A stretch of DNA of 64,000 nucleotides from Acidobacteriota bacterium (GTDB lineage: Bacteria; Acidobacteriota; Terriglobia; Bryobacterales; UBA6623), in contig JAQCLD010000005.1 in assembly GCA_027592785.1 (NCBI GenBank), positions 17,332 through 81,331 on the forward strand, given 5' to 3'. The first letter of the stretch is position 1. Each line of letters opens with the position of its first letter. Of this stretch, positions 19,546-28,126 are shown one piece after another. Position numbers and translations under genes: made by a program. The notes under the pieces were generated by a model. It saw nothing but the letters and a program-made list of their open reading frames with translations, did no database searches and had not been told where the DNA came from.

Positions 19546-20718
19546 GTGAAGGTTGCTTATCTTGATTGCTTCTCCGGCATCGCCGGAGACATGCTCGTCG
19601 GCGCTCTGCTCGACGCTGGTCTTCCCTTTGAAACCCTCAATTCCGAGATCGCCAAGCTCGGCCTCAAAGAGGTCACGCTTTCCGCCGAGCCCACCAAGCG
19701 CAAAGGCATCACCGGCACCGATTTCAAGGTCGCCGTCGGCCACGACCATCATCACCGCTCGTTGACCACCATCGAAAAGATCATCAACGAAAGCACGCTC
19801 GACGAGCCCATCAAACAGACCGCCATCCGCATCTTCCGCCGCCTGGGAGAGGCCGAAGCCGGAGTTCACGGCGTCGATATCGAAAAAGTCCACTTCCACG
19901 AAGTCGGCGCGCTCGACGCCATTGTCGACATCGTCGGCGCCGCCATCGGCTTCCACCATCTGGGAATAGAGCGCGTCGTCTGCTCGCCCATCAACGTCGG
20001 CTCCGGCACCGTCAAAGCAGCTCACGGCGTCATGCCCGTGCCCGCTCCCGCCACCGCCACCCTGCTCACCGGCGTGCCCACGTACGTCGACGGACCCGCG
20101 ATGGAACTCACCACGCCCACCGGCGCCGCCATCGCCGTCACCATGTCCGCTAGCTTCGGCTCCATGCCCGCCATGGCCGTCTCCTCTATCGGCTACGGCG
20201 CAGGAGACAACGACCTCAAAGACCGCGCCAACGTCCTGCGCGTCTTGATCGGCGAAGCCTCCTCCGCAACCGAGTCCACCGAAGTCTGGGTCATCGAAGC
20301 CAACATCGACGACATGAGCCCGCAAATCGCCGGTTACGCCCGCGAACGCCTGCTCGCCGCCGGAGCCCTCGACGCCACCCTCACGCCCGTCTTTATGAAA
20401 AAAGACCGGCCCGGCTACACCCTCAGCGTCCTCGCCTCACTCCAAACGCGCGAAGCCCTAGCCGACCTCATCTTCACCGAGACCACAACGCTAGGTGTCC
20501 GCATGTACTCAGCCCAACGCCGCGTCCTCGAACGCACCTGGCAAACCGTCGAGACTCCCTACGGCCCCGTCCGCCTAAAAATCGGCACCCAAAACGGCGT
20601 CGTCAAAACCGTCACCCCCGAGTACGAAGACTGCAAAAAGCTCGCCCTCGAAAAAGGCGTGCCGCTCAAAGACGTCCTCGCCGCCGCGAGCGACGTTGCC
20701 CATCGCGGGGGCCGTTAA
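19546..20718 (+). CDS. larC: nickel insertion protein LarC (pyridinium-3,5-bisthiocarboxylate nickel synthase)
   Basis: Inserts nickel into the pincer cofactor used by lactate racemase-type enzymes. 390 residues in one continuous frame, unlike lactobacilli where larC1 and larC2 need a frameshift. Seen: N-terminal YLDCFSGIAGDMLVGALLDAG, a His-rich GHDHHHRSL segment likely to bind nickel (about 65-72), VHFHEVGALDAIVDI, and NIDDMSPQIAGYARE opening the C-terminal domain. The start is GTG at 19546, 14 bases after pgeF. larB, larE and a racemase are not in the window. Confidence 0.94.
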   Translation: MKVAYLDCFSGIAGDMLVGALLDAGLPFETLNSEIAKLGLKEVTLSAEPTKRKGITGTDFKVAVGHDHHHRSLTTIEKIINESTLDEPIKQTAIRIFRRLGEAEAGVHGVDIEKVHFHEVGALDAIVDIVGAAIGFHHLGIERVVCSPINVGSGTVKAAHGVMPVPAPATATLLTGVPTYVDGPAMELTTPTGAAIAVTMSASFGSMPAMAVSSIGYGAGDNDLKDRANVLRVLIGEASSATESTEVWVIEANIDDMSPQIAGYARERLLAAGALDATLTPVFMKKDRPGYTLSVLASLQTREALADLIFTETTTLGVRMYSAQRRVLERTWQTVETPYGPVRLKIGTQNGVVKTVTPEYEDCKKLALEKGVPLKDVLAAASDVAHRGGR

Positions 20719-20728
20719 GGCTGCGGCG

Positions 20729-21499
20729 ATGCCTGACCTGCTTATTCGGGCGGTACATTTTTCCACCCAGTGGCGCGCATTTGGCCTTCTTGGCGCTTTC
20801 GACATTGTTCACGGCCGCAAGAGCCAGGACGAGCTCTTTTCAGTGCGAGTCACCGCTTGCGGTCGGCCCTTGTGGGTTCGGCGCGTTTCGAAGGACCCCG
20901 TCGTGTTGGAGGAAGGCGTCGGGTTTCGCAGCGGATTCGTGCCCCGCGGATTTGTGCCGCGGGTCGTTCTCGATTTGGGCGCCAACATCGGCGTCACACC
21001 TTCCGTTTTTGCCGCCCGTTGGCCCGCCGCCAAAATCATTGCCGTCGAGCCGGAATCGCGCAATCTTGAGCTGCTGCAGCGCAACTGTTCTCCCGCGTCC
21101 AACATCACCATTGTCCGCGGCGCGGTTTGGAGTTGCGACGGCGATCTCGAAATACAGAACCCCGAGGCCGACACCAACTCTTTCGTCGTTGGCGAACCGG
21201 CAGTCGCGAAGCGGCCGCTAAACAAGGTCCCTGGCTTTAGCATCCCCTCACTGATGCAACTGCACGCACTCGACAATCTCGACGTCGTCAAGATGGATAT
21301 CGAGGGTTCCGAGAAGGACATTTTTGCGGCGAACCCCGGTCAATGGTTGCCCTACGTGCGCGTGCTGATCATCGAATTGCATGACCGTTTCAGGCCAGGT
21401 TGCAGCGAAGCCCTCGACGCTGCCGTCGCCGGACTGCGCTACCAGCGCTTTAGACGGGGCGAATACGAAGTGTTCCATTTCGAGCCCCGCCGCCCCTGA
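20729..21499 (+). CDS. FkbM family methyltransferase
   Basis: Predicted SAM-dependent O-methyltransferase, 256 residues. Motif I reads VVLDLGANIGVTPSVFAARWP, followed by IIAVEPESRNLELLQRN; the FkbM hallmark VVKMDIEGSEKDIF is present near residue 190. Substrate unknown; family members act on secondary metabolites, sugars or lipids. The ATG at 20729 is chosen since it clears the larC stop at 20718; a TTG at 20696 would overlap larC. Confidence 0.85.
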   Translation: MPDLLIRAVHFSTQWRAFGLLGAFDIVHGRKSQDELFSVRVTACGRPLWVRRVSKDPVVLEEGVGFRSGFVPRGFVPRVVLDLGANIGVTPSVFAARWPAAKIIAVEPESRNLELLQRNCSPASNITIVRGAVWSCDGDLEIQNPEADTNSFVVGEPAVAKRPLNKVPGFSIPSLMQLHALDNLDVVKMDIEGSEKDIFAANPGQWLPYVRVLIIELHDRFRPGCSEALDAAVAGLRYQRFRRGEYEVFHFEPRRP

Positions 21500-21543
21500 G
21501 CATTCGCACCTGCGCCACAATTAGAAGTCCCGCCGCTCCGCCC

Positions 21544-23508
21544 ATGAAGTACTACCTCACCACGCCCATCTACTACGTCAACGCGACGCCGCACATCGGC
21601 CACGCCTACACGACGCTAGTCTCCGACACGGTCAAAAAGTTCCGGCGGATGATGGGCGACGAGGCTTACCTAACCACCGGCACCGACGAGCACGGCCTAA
21701 AAGTCGAGCAGTCCGCCCAAGCCGCCGGTTGGTCGCCGCAAGAGTTCACCGACCGCGTCTCCGCCGCCTTCCGCTCCGAGTGGGACGACCTCAACATCGA
21801 CTACGACTTCTACCGCCGCACCACCGATCCCAAACACGCCGCGGCAGTCCAGAAAATCTTCAAGCTCTGCCAAGACGCCGGCGCCATCTACAAGGCCTCC
21901 TACACCGGCAAGTACTCCGTCACCGACGAAGCCTTCGTCACCGAAGAAGAAGCCGCCGCGCTCGACCCCACCAAAGTCGTTGAACTCACCGAAGAAAATT
22001 ACTTCTTCAAGCTGTCCGAGTACCAAGACAAACTGCTGGCGCTCTACCGCGACCAGCCCGACTTCATCGAGCCCGAATCGCGCCTCAACGAAGTCATCTC
22101 CTTCGTCGAAGGCGGCCTGCGCGATCTCTCCATCTCGCGCTCCAGCCTCAAGTGGGGAATCCCCGTACCCGACGACCCCGACCACGTCTTCTACGTCTGG
22201 TTCGACGCGCTCACGACCTACATGTCCGCCATCGGCTTCGGCGACCCAGAGCGCGAAAAGCAATGGGAAGAGCTCTGGCCGGCAAGCGTCCACATGGTCG
22301 GCAAAGAAATCCTGCGCTTCCACGCCGTCTACTGGCCCGCGTTCCTGATGGCCGCCGGCCTACCGCTGCCCAAGAAAATCTACGCCCACGGTTGGCTCAT
22401 CTTCCAAGAAGAGAAGATGTCCAAGTCCAAGGGAAACATCGTGCGCTCGAAACCGATCCGTCTCGCCATGGGTGCCGACGGCCTGCGCTACTACCTGCTG
22501 CGCGAAATCGTTTTCGGCTCCGACGGCAATTTCTCTTACGACGCCCTCGTCGGGCGCTATAACTCCGACCTCGCCAACGGCATCGGCAACCTGCTCAGCC
22601 GCACCATCACCATGGTGCATCGCTACGCAGACGGCACAGTGCCCAACGCGCCCGCGGGCGACGAGTCGGGACTTGCGGCCAAAGCCGCAGAAGTCATCCC
22701 CCAAGTCATCGCTCACTACGAGAAGTTCCAATTCTCCAAAGCGCTCGAAGCGCTGTGGGCCTTCCTCGGCGCCGTCGACCGTTACCTGGTCGAGCAGAAA
22801 CCCTGGGTGCTGGCCAAGGCCGAAGACGACGAGTCCAAGCAGAAGCTCGCGGCGACGCTCTACAACGCGGCCGAAGTGCTGCGCGTCGCCGCAGTGCTGG
22901 CCTACCCAGTGTTGCCCGAGTCGATGCCCATCATTTGGAAAACGCTCGGCCAACCAGGCGACATCGCCAAGCAACAATTAACGGAATTAAAGTGGGGCGG
23001 CCTCCAAGGCGGCACCAAAGTTACAGAAGCCGAGGCGCTCTTCCCGCGCCTCGACGTAGAGCAGACGGTTAATCACATGGCGGATCTCGAAAAAGAAGTA
23101 CTCAAAGAACAGGCCGAAGTCCTCGGCAAGCCCGCGCCCGCGGAGGAAGCTCCCAAAGAAGCCCTCGTCATCGAAACTCCCGAGATCCAAATCGACGACT
23201 TCTTCAAAGTCGACATGCGCGTCGGCCTAGTCGTCGCTGCCCGCAAGCACCCCGACGCCGACAAGCTGCTGCACCTCACCATCGACATCGGCGAAGCCGA
23301 ACCGCGCTCCATCTGCGCCGGCATCGCCGGCGTCTACGACCCCGAAAAACTAGTCGGACGCAAAGTCGCCATCGTCGCCAACCTGAAATCTCGCAAAATG
23401 CGCGGCATCGAAAGCCAAGGCATGATCATCGCCGCCAGTGACGCGACGCGACATCCGTTCCTCGTGAGCTTCCTCGAAGACGCCCCCATCGGCGCCCGGC
23501 TGGGGTGA
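21544..23508 (+). CDS. metG: methionyl-tRNA synthetase
   Basis: Class I synthetase charging tRNA(Met), 654 residues. Seen: YYVNATPHIGHAYT with the HIGH motif (about 11-22), TGTDEHGLK, KMSKSKGNIV with the KMSKS loop (about 297), an anticodon-binding helical domain, and a C-terminal EMAPII-like tRNA-binding domain (about 545-654, IDDFFKVDMRVGLV). The connective region lacks the CxxC zinc knuckles, so it is the zinc-free type. Start ATG at 21544, stop TGA at 23506-23508. Confidence 0.97.
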   Translation: MKYYLTTPIYYVNATPHIGHAYTTLVSDTVKKFRRMMGDEAYLTTGTDEHGLKVEQSAQAAGWSPQEFTDRVSAAFRSEWDDLNIDYDFYRRTTDPKHAAAVQKIFKLCQDAGAIYKASYTGKYSVTDEAFVTEEEAAALDPTKVVELTEENYFFKLSEYQDKLLALYRDQPDFIEPESRLNEVISFVEGGLRDLSISRSSLKWGIPVPDDPDHVFYVWFDALTTYMSAIGFGDPEREKQWEELWPASVHMVGKEILRFHAVYWPAFLMAAGLPLPKKIYAHGWLIFQEEKMSKSKGNIVRSKPIRLAMGADGLRYYLLREIVFGSDGNFSYDALVGRYNSDLANGIGNLLSRTITMVHRYADGTVPNAPAGDESGLAAKAAEVIPQVIAHYEKFQFSKALEALWAFLGAVDRYLVEQKPWVLAKAEDDESKQKLAATLYNAAEVLRVAAVLAYPVLPESMPIIWKTLGQPGDIAKQQLTELKWGGLQGGTKVTEAEALFPRLDVEQTVNHMADLEKEVLKEQAEVLGKPAPAEEAPKEALVIETPEIQIDDFFKVDMRVGLVVAARKHPDADKLLHLTIDIGEAEPRSICAGIAGVYDPEKLVGRKVAIVANLKSRKMRGIESQGMIIAASDATRHPFLVSFLEDAPIGARLG

Positions 23509-23672
23509 CCGTGAGGCTGACGGCACGAGTCTCCACGGCAAAGATCGCCAAGCGACCGCAACAGATCCGTACCCGTAGAGATGCGACCATAGCGCCGCAG
23601 CCCGGTGCCGACCACGAACGCATAGTGTGCGCGGCTGAACCGCTGCGTTGTGTGCGAAACTATCCGACCTAA

Positions 23673-24893
23673 ATGAGCATCGACTACGAAGTCTGGTCGG
23701 CGAACCCCCTTACCGACACGCGCGCCCTCCCACGTCCGGAACAGTGGGCCAAGACACAAAGCGATTGGGCCTTTCGCGGAAAAGACTGGCAAATCATCAT
23801 CGACCAATCTGCTGAAGTCGAAGAAGATGACTTGCCGACCGAAATCGCCGTTGAGGTCGCCGGGGCTCGCTACCTAACACGGATCACGCTCGAGCCGATC
23901 GGCGCGCCGAAGTCTGCTCACAGTCTGGCGCGGCAGACCGCGCGTGCGGTGGCGCGAGTATGTCACGGTGCCGCTGTCGACCTGCAAGCAGGGCAGGCAT
24001 TCGCAAGAGTCGGCAACGTGCGCTCTGCTCCTCGGTCCGAGGGCGAAGTCATTAGCATGCTGGCCATGAACTGGTGGTCGATCGAAGCTCCGCTGCAAAC
24101 GGAGGCCGCTGCCCGAGAGCTTATTCGCTACTTTCGGGCTTATTTGCCCGAGTTCCTGCCTGATCGATACGGCCCGCACGAGCCCCTCCAGTTCCGTTTC
24201 GATTTTGAAGCGTCGGAGCCTTTCTACGAGTATTTGAGTTCAGAGTCCTTGGTGGCCGGATGGAAGCCGCGAGGGAGATTCTTCTTCGTTTCTTACCCGG
24301 CTGGCTACAGCGCACGTGTCGGTTGGTGCAAGGATCGGGACCAGGATCGCTTCTCGGCGCCACATCTCGATTGCATGTGCCCTGCGAATCTGTTAGGCCA
24401 ACCGGGATGGGAGACCGCACTACGACGCTGTTGGAAGGCGGTGTCGAGAATCGTGAAGCCCTTCTACGCTGACGTTCGCGTCTTGCGCGGATATCCGACG
24501 ACCCGCAACTCCTTCGCGTACGCCCGCGATACCGAGATGCATCCCATTTCAGGATGGCGAGGACTCCCCAAAACTTTCGGAATAGCGACGGCCATCGGAC
24601 CGCCCTATGATAGGCTGCTCCCCGTTTTCGTTGGAGGAGCCGAGAAGGAATCCGGTCTAGCTTTTCGCAGCGTCAACTCCTGGCAAGATGGCGGCGACGT
24701 ATGCGACATTGTCGGCCTACCTCCCGCCGAACTCTGTCAACCGACGGATTATGGCTGGCGAGAAGTTACCTGCACGAGGCCCGATGGTGGCCAGTATAAG
24801 GCCGAAACCCTGACGGCACCAGAGGGCCAAGCCGCGGTGTTGCCTTTCGATCCGTCGCTGACCACTACGCGCGATAGCCTCGGACGGGGCTAA
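23673..24893 (+). CDS. hypothetical protein, unknown family
   Basis: 406-residue cytosolic protein that I do not recognise. There is no signal peptide or membrane segment. It begins MSIDYEVWSANPLTD and has aromatic-rich stretches such as MLAMNWWSIEAP, QFRFDFEASEPFYEYL and RGRFFFVSYPAGYSARVGW. The sequence carries several Cys (WCKDRD, DCMCPANL, GDVCDIVGL, PAELCQP) that might be structural. It sits next to a toxin-antitoxin pair, in an accessory stretch after metG, which would fit an immunity-type or mobile-element cargo protein, but this is only an inference from context. Codon use and GC look like the surroundings. Confidence 0.7.
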   Translation: MSIDYEVWSANPLTDTRALPRPEQWAKTQSDWAFRGKDWQIIIDQSAEVEEDDLPTEIAVEVAGARYLTRITLEPIGAPKSAHSLARQTARAVARVCHGAAVDLQAGQAFARVGNVRSAPRSEGEVISMLAMNWWSIEAPLQTEAAARELIRYFRAYLPEFLPDRYGPHEPLQFRFDFEASEPFYEYLSSESLVAGWKPRGRFFFVSYPAGYSARVGWCKDRDQDRFSAPHLDCMCPANLLGQPGWETALRRCWKAVSRIVKPFYADVRVLRGYPTTRNSFAYARDTEMHPISGWRGLPKTFGIATAIGPPYDRLLPVFVGGAEKESGLAFRSVNSWQDGGDVCDIVGLPPAELCQPTDYGWREVTCTRPDGGQYKAETLTAPEGQAAVLPFDPSLTTTRDSLGRG

Positions 24894-24928
24894 AGGGGAC
24901 GCCAAACGAGCCGGAGCACAAACAAACC

Positions 24929-25240
24929 CTACGCCGCCGACCGCGGTCGCAACTCGATCTGCACATCAACCTGCTTACCAAGTTTGTTCAGCACCGACAT
25001 CAGCCGATCGATCGTAAAGCGGTCGAGCTTCGCGTTCCGGATCCGCGCGAAGTCCGCATGCGCAATTCCGGTTCGCTCCTGAGCCTTGCGTGTAGAGAGC
25101 GCCTCATCATCCAGAACGCCGATGATCTCCGCAGCCAGCAGCGCCTTCGTCTGCTGCACGTCGGCATCCGTGTAGCCGAAGTCGCGGAACACGTTGCCGC
25201 TGCCGCGCACTAATTCGAAATCTTCATCTGCCTTCGTCAT
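24929..25240 (-). CDS. HigA-like antitoxin (XRE/HTH_37 type)
   Basis: 103-residue DNA-binding antitoxin. The N-terminal half (about 1-45) is likely the toxin-binding part. A helix-turn-helix occupies about 50-85 (LSTRKAQERTGIAHADFARI), and the tail ends in GKQVDVQIELRPRS, typical of HTH_37 proteins that pair with Gp49-like toxins. The start overlaps the toxin stop by four bases (ATGA at 25240-25237), so the toxin is translated first, the HigBA order. It probably represses its own operon at the palindrome at 25597-25616. Confidence 0.85.
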   Translation of the reverse strand: MTKADEDFELVRGSGNVFRDFGYTDADVQQTKALLAAEIIGVLDDEALSTRKAQERTGIAHADFARIRNAKLDRFTIDRLMSVLNKLGKQVDVQIELRPRSAA

Positions 25241-25590
25241 CTCTGTAGCTCCTTCTTGAGCCGCCTCAACCGTTCGCCAATGAGGTCTACTTCCTTCTTC
25301 GGCGTCTTAATGCCTTGCGTCGATTTCTTGACGAAGGCGTGCAATACCCAAACTTCCTCGCCGAGCTGCAGCGCGTAAACCGTACGGTATGCGTCGGTGC
25401 GGTACTTCAGCGCCACTTCGAACACACCAGCGCCAAACCCAGTCATCGGCTTGGCCAGGTCGTGCTTGCGACCCTCAGCTGCCGTCGTAAGAGCGCGCAA
25501 CATCTCATCCCGCGCGCCTTTTGGGAAGGCCTCAAAATCCTTCCGGGCAGCCTTGATCCACGAGATCGGCCGCGTGTTTCTGCTGCCCAC
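25237..25590 (-). CDS. RelE/HigB-like toxin (phage Gp49-like)
   Basis: 117-residue basic protein of the RelE/HigB, Gp49-like family, whose members cleave mRNA on ribosomes. Seen: PISWIKAARKDFEAFPKGAR at the start split by its conserved W-K-R-D helix, FEVALKYRTDAYRTVYAL as the beta core, VWVLHAFVKKS and the closing KTPKKEVDLIGERL. The start is GTG at 25590. No Shine-Dalgarno sequence is seen, and a TTGACA hexamer at 25624-25619 would place transcription start close to the GTG, so a leaderless or very short-leader message is possible. First gene of the toxin-antitoxin operon. Confidence 0.85.
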   Translation of the reverse strand: MGSRNTRPISWIKAARKDFEAFPKGARDEMLRALTTAAEGRKHDLAKPMTGFGAGVFEVALKYRTDAYRTVYALQLGEEVWVLHAFVKKSTQGIKTPKKEVDLIGERLRRLKKELQR

Positions 25591-25596
25591 AGCCTA

Positions 25597-25616
25597 TGTT
25601 GTCAAATATGACAACA
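25597..25616 (-). promoter_or_regulatory. palindromic operator of the toxin-antitoxin operon
   Basis: TGTTGTCA at 25597-25604 and TGACAACA at 25609-25616 form a perfect 8-bp inverted repeat around AATA, six bases upstream of the toxin GTG. A TTGACA -35-like hexamer lies on the minus strand at 25624-25619 with a weak -10 (CAACAT, 25601-25596) inside the palindrome, spacing 17. Binding of the antitoxin here would cover the promoter. Autoregulation is inferred from family behaviour. Confidence 0.7.
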
Positions 25617-25830
25617 CCTGTCAACGGGACAGCCCGAGGCTCTAGGTCGGCCATCCTGTTGAATACACTGCCACGACCCCGAAGCCACGCCAGCAACGCG
25701 GTAATTCCTGACGGTCCCTTTAACGGCCTTTGCTGTTGCGCATTGCAAGCGCAAAGATTCACGGGCCAAACGGGAGGGCCGAATGGACTTCCTTTTTACA
25801 ATTCGACGCCGGCGCCGACAACCGTGTTCA

Positions 25831-25886
25831 GCCCCGGAGGGGCGGCGTAATCATTAGCCCCGGGTGGAGCGAAGCGCAACCCGGGG
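25831..25886. repeat. REP-like double hairpin
   Basis: GCCCC-GGA-GGGGC at 25831-25843 forms a small hairpin. CCCCGGGT at 25858-25865 pairs perfectly with ACCCGGGG at 25879-25886 across a 13-base loop. Two GC-rich palindromes 14 bases apart in an intergenic region resemble REP or BIME units spread by REP-associated transposases. Only one copy is in the window, so repetition is not proven. Confidence 0.5.
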
Positions 25887-26094
25887 TTCACGAATCAACC
25901 GCCGCACCCCGCTTCCCTTCCTCACACCCCGCGCCCGCCAGGGCGCAAACAACAACGTAGCCAAGCTCAACAACGGCAGAATCGAGCGATACCGTCCTAC
26001 TCCGCCCGAACCATCGCCGGAGCCCCATAAAGCCTCCTTATGCGGCGAGACCTGAAGCCAAGATCCCTTGCACCCCCCTGCTACCCTGGAATCA

Positions 26095-26128
26095 GCAAAG
26101 CCCGCTCTGTGAGCGGGCTTTGCTTTTT
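26095..26128 (+). terminator. strong rho-independent terminator without an assigned gene
   Basis: GCAAAGCCCGCTC (26095-26107) and GAGCGGGCTTTGC (26111-26123) make a perfect 13-bp stem with a TGT loop, followed by TTTTT (26124-26128). The T run shows plus-strand direction. No recognised plus-strand gene ends here; the nearest is more than 1.1 kb upstream at 24893, so a small RNA or a lost gene may be the client. Confidence 0.85.
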
Positions 26129-26345
26129 GCTTGCCTGAACGCGCTGCTCAAAACAAAATGTCCGCCCAATCGCTCCCCCAACAGGCCGAATACCCATGGA
26201 ATCAATCAGTTAGCCTAAAATCCGCGCGGACATCAGCGGACAATTCGGACCTTCAGCGGGACATCAACGGACGATCCGGGCCGCCGAACGGACGCCCACC
26301 GGACGCCCGTGGACACGAGCGGCCAGCATGATCAAGACGGAGGCG

Positions 26346-27446
26346 TCACGAGACCTTGCTCTCCGCCGCCACGGCCTCGTCGAGTTCCAGCCCAAGCCCC
26401 GGCGCTTCCGGCGCCCGCAAGAAGATTCCCTCGTCGGTCCTCGTCTCCGCCATCAGCGGCCCTTTGAACAGCCGACCTTGAAATTCGAGCAGGGCATTGT
26501 CAGGCATGAAGTACTCGATCCATTGCACGTTGCCCAACCCGGCCGCCATGTGCAGGTGAACCATCTGCAGGTTCCAGGGCGACACCGGCACTTGGTGGGC
26601 GGTCGCGAAGGCATGAATCTTCAACCAGTCGGTAATGCCGCCGGTGACCGCGGCGTTGGGTTGAACGACGTCCACCGCGTCCTGCTCGATCAGTTGTTTG
26701 AACTCGTTCAGCCCGGCGTGCTGCTCGCCGCCCGCGATGTAGACGCTTCCCGACCGCGCACGTACTCGGCAATAGCCGGCGACATCTTGCGGCGGCACCG
26801 GCTCTTCGAGCCAGTACACGTCGTAGGGCTCCCACCGCTTGAGCTGCTGAATCGCCGAATCGACGTCCCAGGTACCATTGACGTCCACCATCAAGCGCAC
26901 GTCCGGGCCGATCGCAGCTCGTACGTGCCGCACCCGATCGGTGGCTTCTTGGAGTGATACGAAGGTGCGCGAGCCGCGGATCTTGAGCGCGCGATGTCCT
27001 TGACTAACGTATTCAGCCGCACGTTCGGCCAACGCCTCCGGCGGCATGTGATGAGCGCAGTTGGCGTAGGTGGGGATCAGCTCGCGACGACCACCGAGCA
27101 GGGTCGCTACCGGAACCCCCATCCGCTTGCCCTTGATGTCCCACAGCGCGAAGTCCACGGCGGACAGGCACACCCGCACCAACCCCTCGCCGCCTCGGCG
27201 GGGAATGGCCTCGTGGAACAACCGCTGCCACAAGGTCTCGGTGAGCAACGGGTCCTGCCCGACCAGCAGTGGGGCGAAAAACCGCTCCACCACATCCACC
27301 ACCAACGAGCCGGTGCCGGCAGTGCCGCTGGCGAAGCCCAAGCCGCGGAGGTCCGTATCGGTGACCACCTCGACGATCACGATTTCGGCTGTGTAGCCCT
27401 CCGACCCGCTGCTGTAGCGGGTTGCTTTGACTTCGGTAATCTTCAT
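26346..27446 (-). CDS. mandelate racemase/muconate lactonizing enzyme family protein (sugar-acid dehydratase-like)
   Basis: Enolase-superfamily enzyme, 366 residues. Seen: N-terminal capping domain (MKITEVKATRYSS onward, about 1-125), then the barrel with HRALKIRGS (Lys), RLMVDVNGTWD (metal Asp), YWLEEPVPP (metal Glu) and YIAGGEQHAG (metal Glu). A basic residue near SPWNLQMVHLH fills the late active-site strand. Such enzymes dehydrate acid sugars or racemise acids; the substrate cannot be fixed here. The start at 27446 has GAGGAG twelve bases upstream and gives the family's usual N-terminus; 27491 is a longer alternative. The divergent symporter may import the substrate. Confidence 0.86.
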   Translation of the reverse strand: MKITEVKATRYSSGSEGYTAEIVIVEVVTDTDLRGLGFASGTAGTGSLVVDVVERFFAPLLVGQDPLLTETLWQRLFHEAIPRRGGEGLVRVCLSAVDFALWDIKGKRMGVPVATLLGGRRELIPTYANCAHHMPPEALAERAAEYVSQGHRALKIRGSRTFVSLQEATDRVRHVRAAIGPDVRLMVDVNGTWDVDSAIQQLKRWEPYDVYWLEEPVPPQDVAGYCRVRARSGSVYIAGGEQHAGLNEFKQLIEQDAVDVVQPNAAVTGGITDWLKIHAFATAHQVPVSPWNLQMVHLHMAAGLGNVQWIEYFMPDNALLEFQGRLFKGPLMAETRTDEGIFLRAPEAPGLGLELDEAVAAESKVS

Positions 27447-28126
27447 CGGCCTGCTGATCTCCTCGTCGAATTCTGGGACCCCAAAGGACATTCCATAGTA
27501 AACGCAGCCCCATCAATCCATTCCGAAGGGCGACTCTTTGGGGGGCGCCTAGTCTTCGTCGTCCCTCACCTGGAAACCAATCCGCCGGAGCCCTTGGATA
27601 TGCTCGAAGAGGATCGGGGACAGATCCTGACAAAGATTCCTCTATGCCATTTGACCCAACGAGCCACCCCTTCCCGAGAACCCTGCACGTTTTTTCAAGT
27701 TTCTTTTCCCCATCCCCACAACGACTTACGCCGCGAACCACCCCAAAACCCTTGACACAGGGTGCTATACCTAGAAGCAGAAGAGCCCCAGCTAGGCCGA
27801 GTACGGCTGGGGCCTCCCGTGCACGGGGAGCAGGACTCGGGGCGCGCGGTCAGGGCCAGACGAGCCGCAGCGGTGATGGGGATTAAGTCCCTAGGATCGA
27901 TCCGAAACTTTTTCCGATCCCTCGCTTGGTAGGGGATCGCAACCTACGTCCCAAAGGGCCCCTCGAAAGAGGGGCTCTTTGGGCGTCGGCCTCTTTGAAG
28001 GCTATACATCCAACCCCGCTCCCCCGTAAGGCGAATCCTCGCCAAGGCGAGCCCCCCGCGCCAGCGGCCAGTGGCGCTCGAAGCCCCAATTAGCGACAAT
28101 GCAGCGGGCTCAGCCCGACCATTGCC
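27447..28126. other. divergent intergenic region
   Basis: About 680 bases between the dehydratase and the symporter starts, with no credible gene. The left part (27447-27740) shows nothing recognisable beyond the dehydratase ribosome binding site. The right part (27750-28060) is rich in hairpins and is described as a separate element. Promoters for both genes must lie here but no convincing pair of hexamers was found; an extended -10-like TGCTATACC lies at 27763-27771. Confidence 0.6.
27763..27983 (+). ncRNA. candidate structured RNA or leader upstream of the symporter
   Basis: Series of stable hairpins in a non-coding stretch: GCCCCAGC (27785-27792) with GCTGGGGC (27806-27813); CTCCCGTGCACGGGGAG at 27814-27830; GGGA/TCCC around 27879-27891; CGATCCC (27915-27921) with GGGATCG (27933-27939); and a 15-bp stem at 27950-27983 with one G-T pair closed by a GAAA tetraloop. 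The GNRA loop appears in this form on the plus strand, arguing for plus-strand transcription. No U tract follows the last hairpin. I compared the common riboswitch signatures I know (TPP, cobalamin, FMN, SAM, fluoride, c-di-GMP) and none fits. It may be a cis-regulatory leader of the symporter or a free RNA. Confidence 0.45.

Larger units (their letters stand above)
25617..26345. other. long intergenic region with repeat and terminator
   Basis: About 730 bases between the toxin promoter and the dehydratase gene with no convincing gene. It holds a REP-like double hairpin (25831-25886), an orphan plus-strand terminator (26095-26128), and a stretch at about 26226-26275 where CGGAC recurs in two imperfect copies of CAGCGG(G)ACATCAACGGAC. 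Short frames across it lack ribosome binding sites. It looks like the edge of an accessory insertion. Confidence 0.6.

Noticed and set aside
19528..20325. Long minus-strand frame antisense to larC (265 residues)
   Set aside because: Composition (Gly/Asp/Val-rich) is the mirror image of larC codons in a GC-rich genome; no start signal or family.
27763..27983. TPP, cobalamin, fluoride or c-di-GMP riboswitch
   Set aside because: GGTGATGGGG superficially recalls the fluoride class and AGGGTGC the TPP class, but the rest of each consensus is missing.
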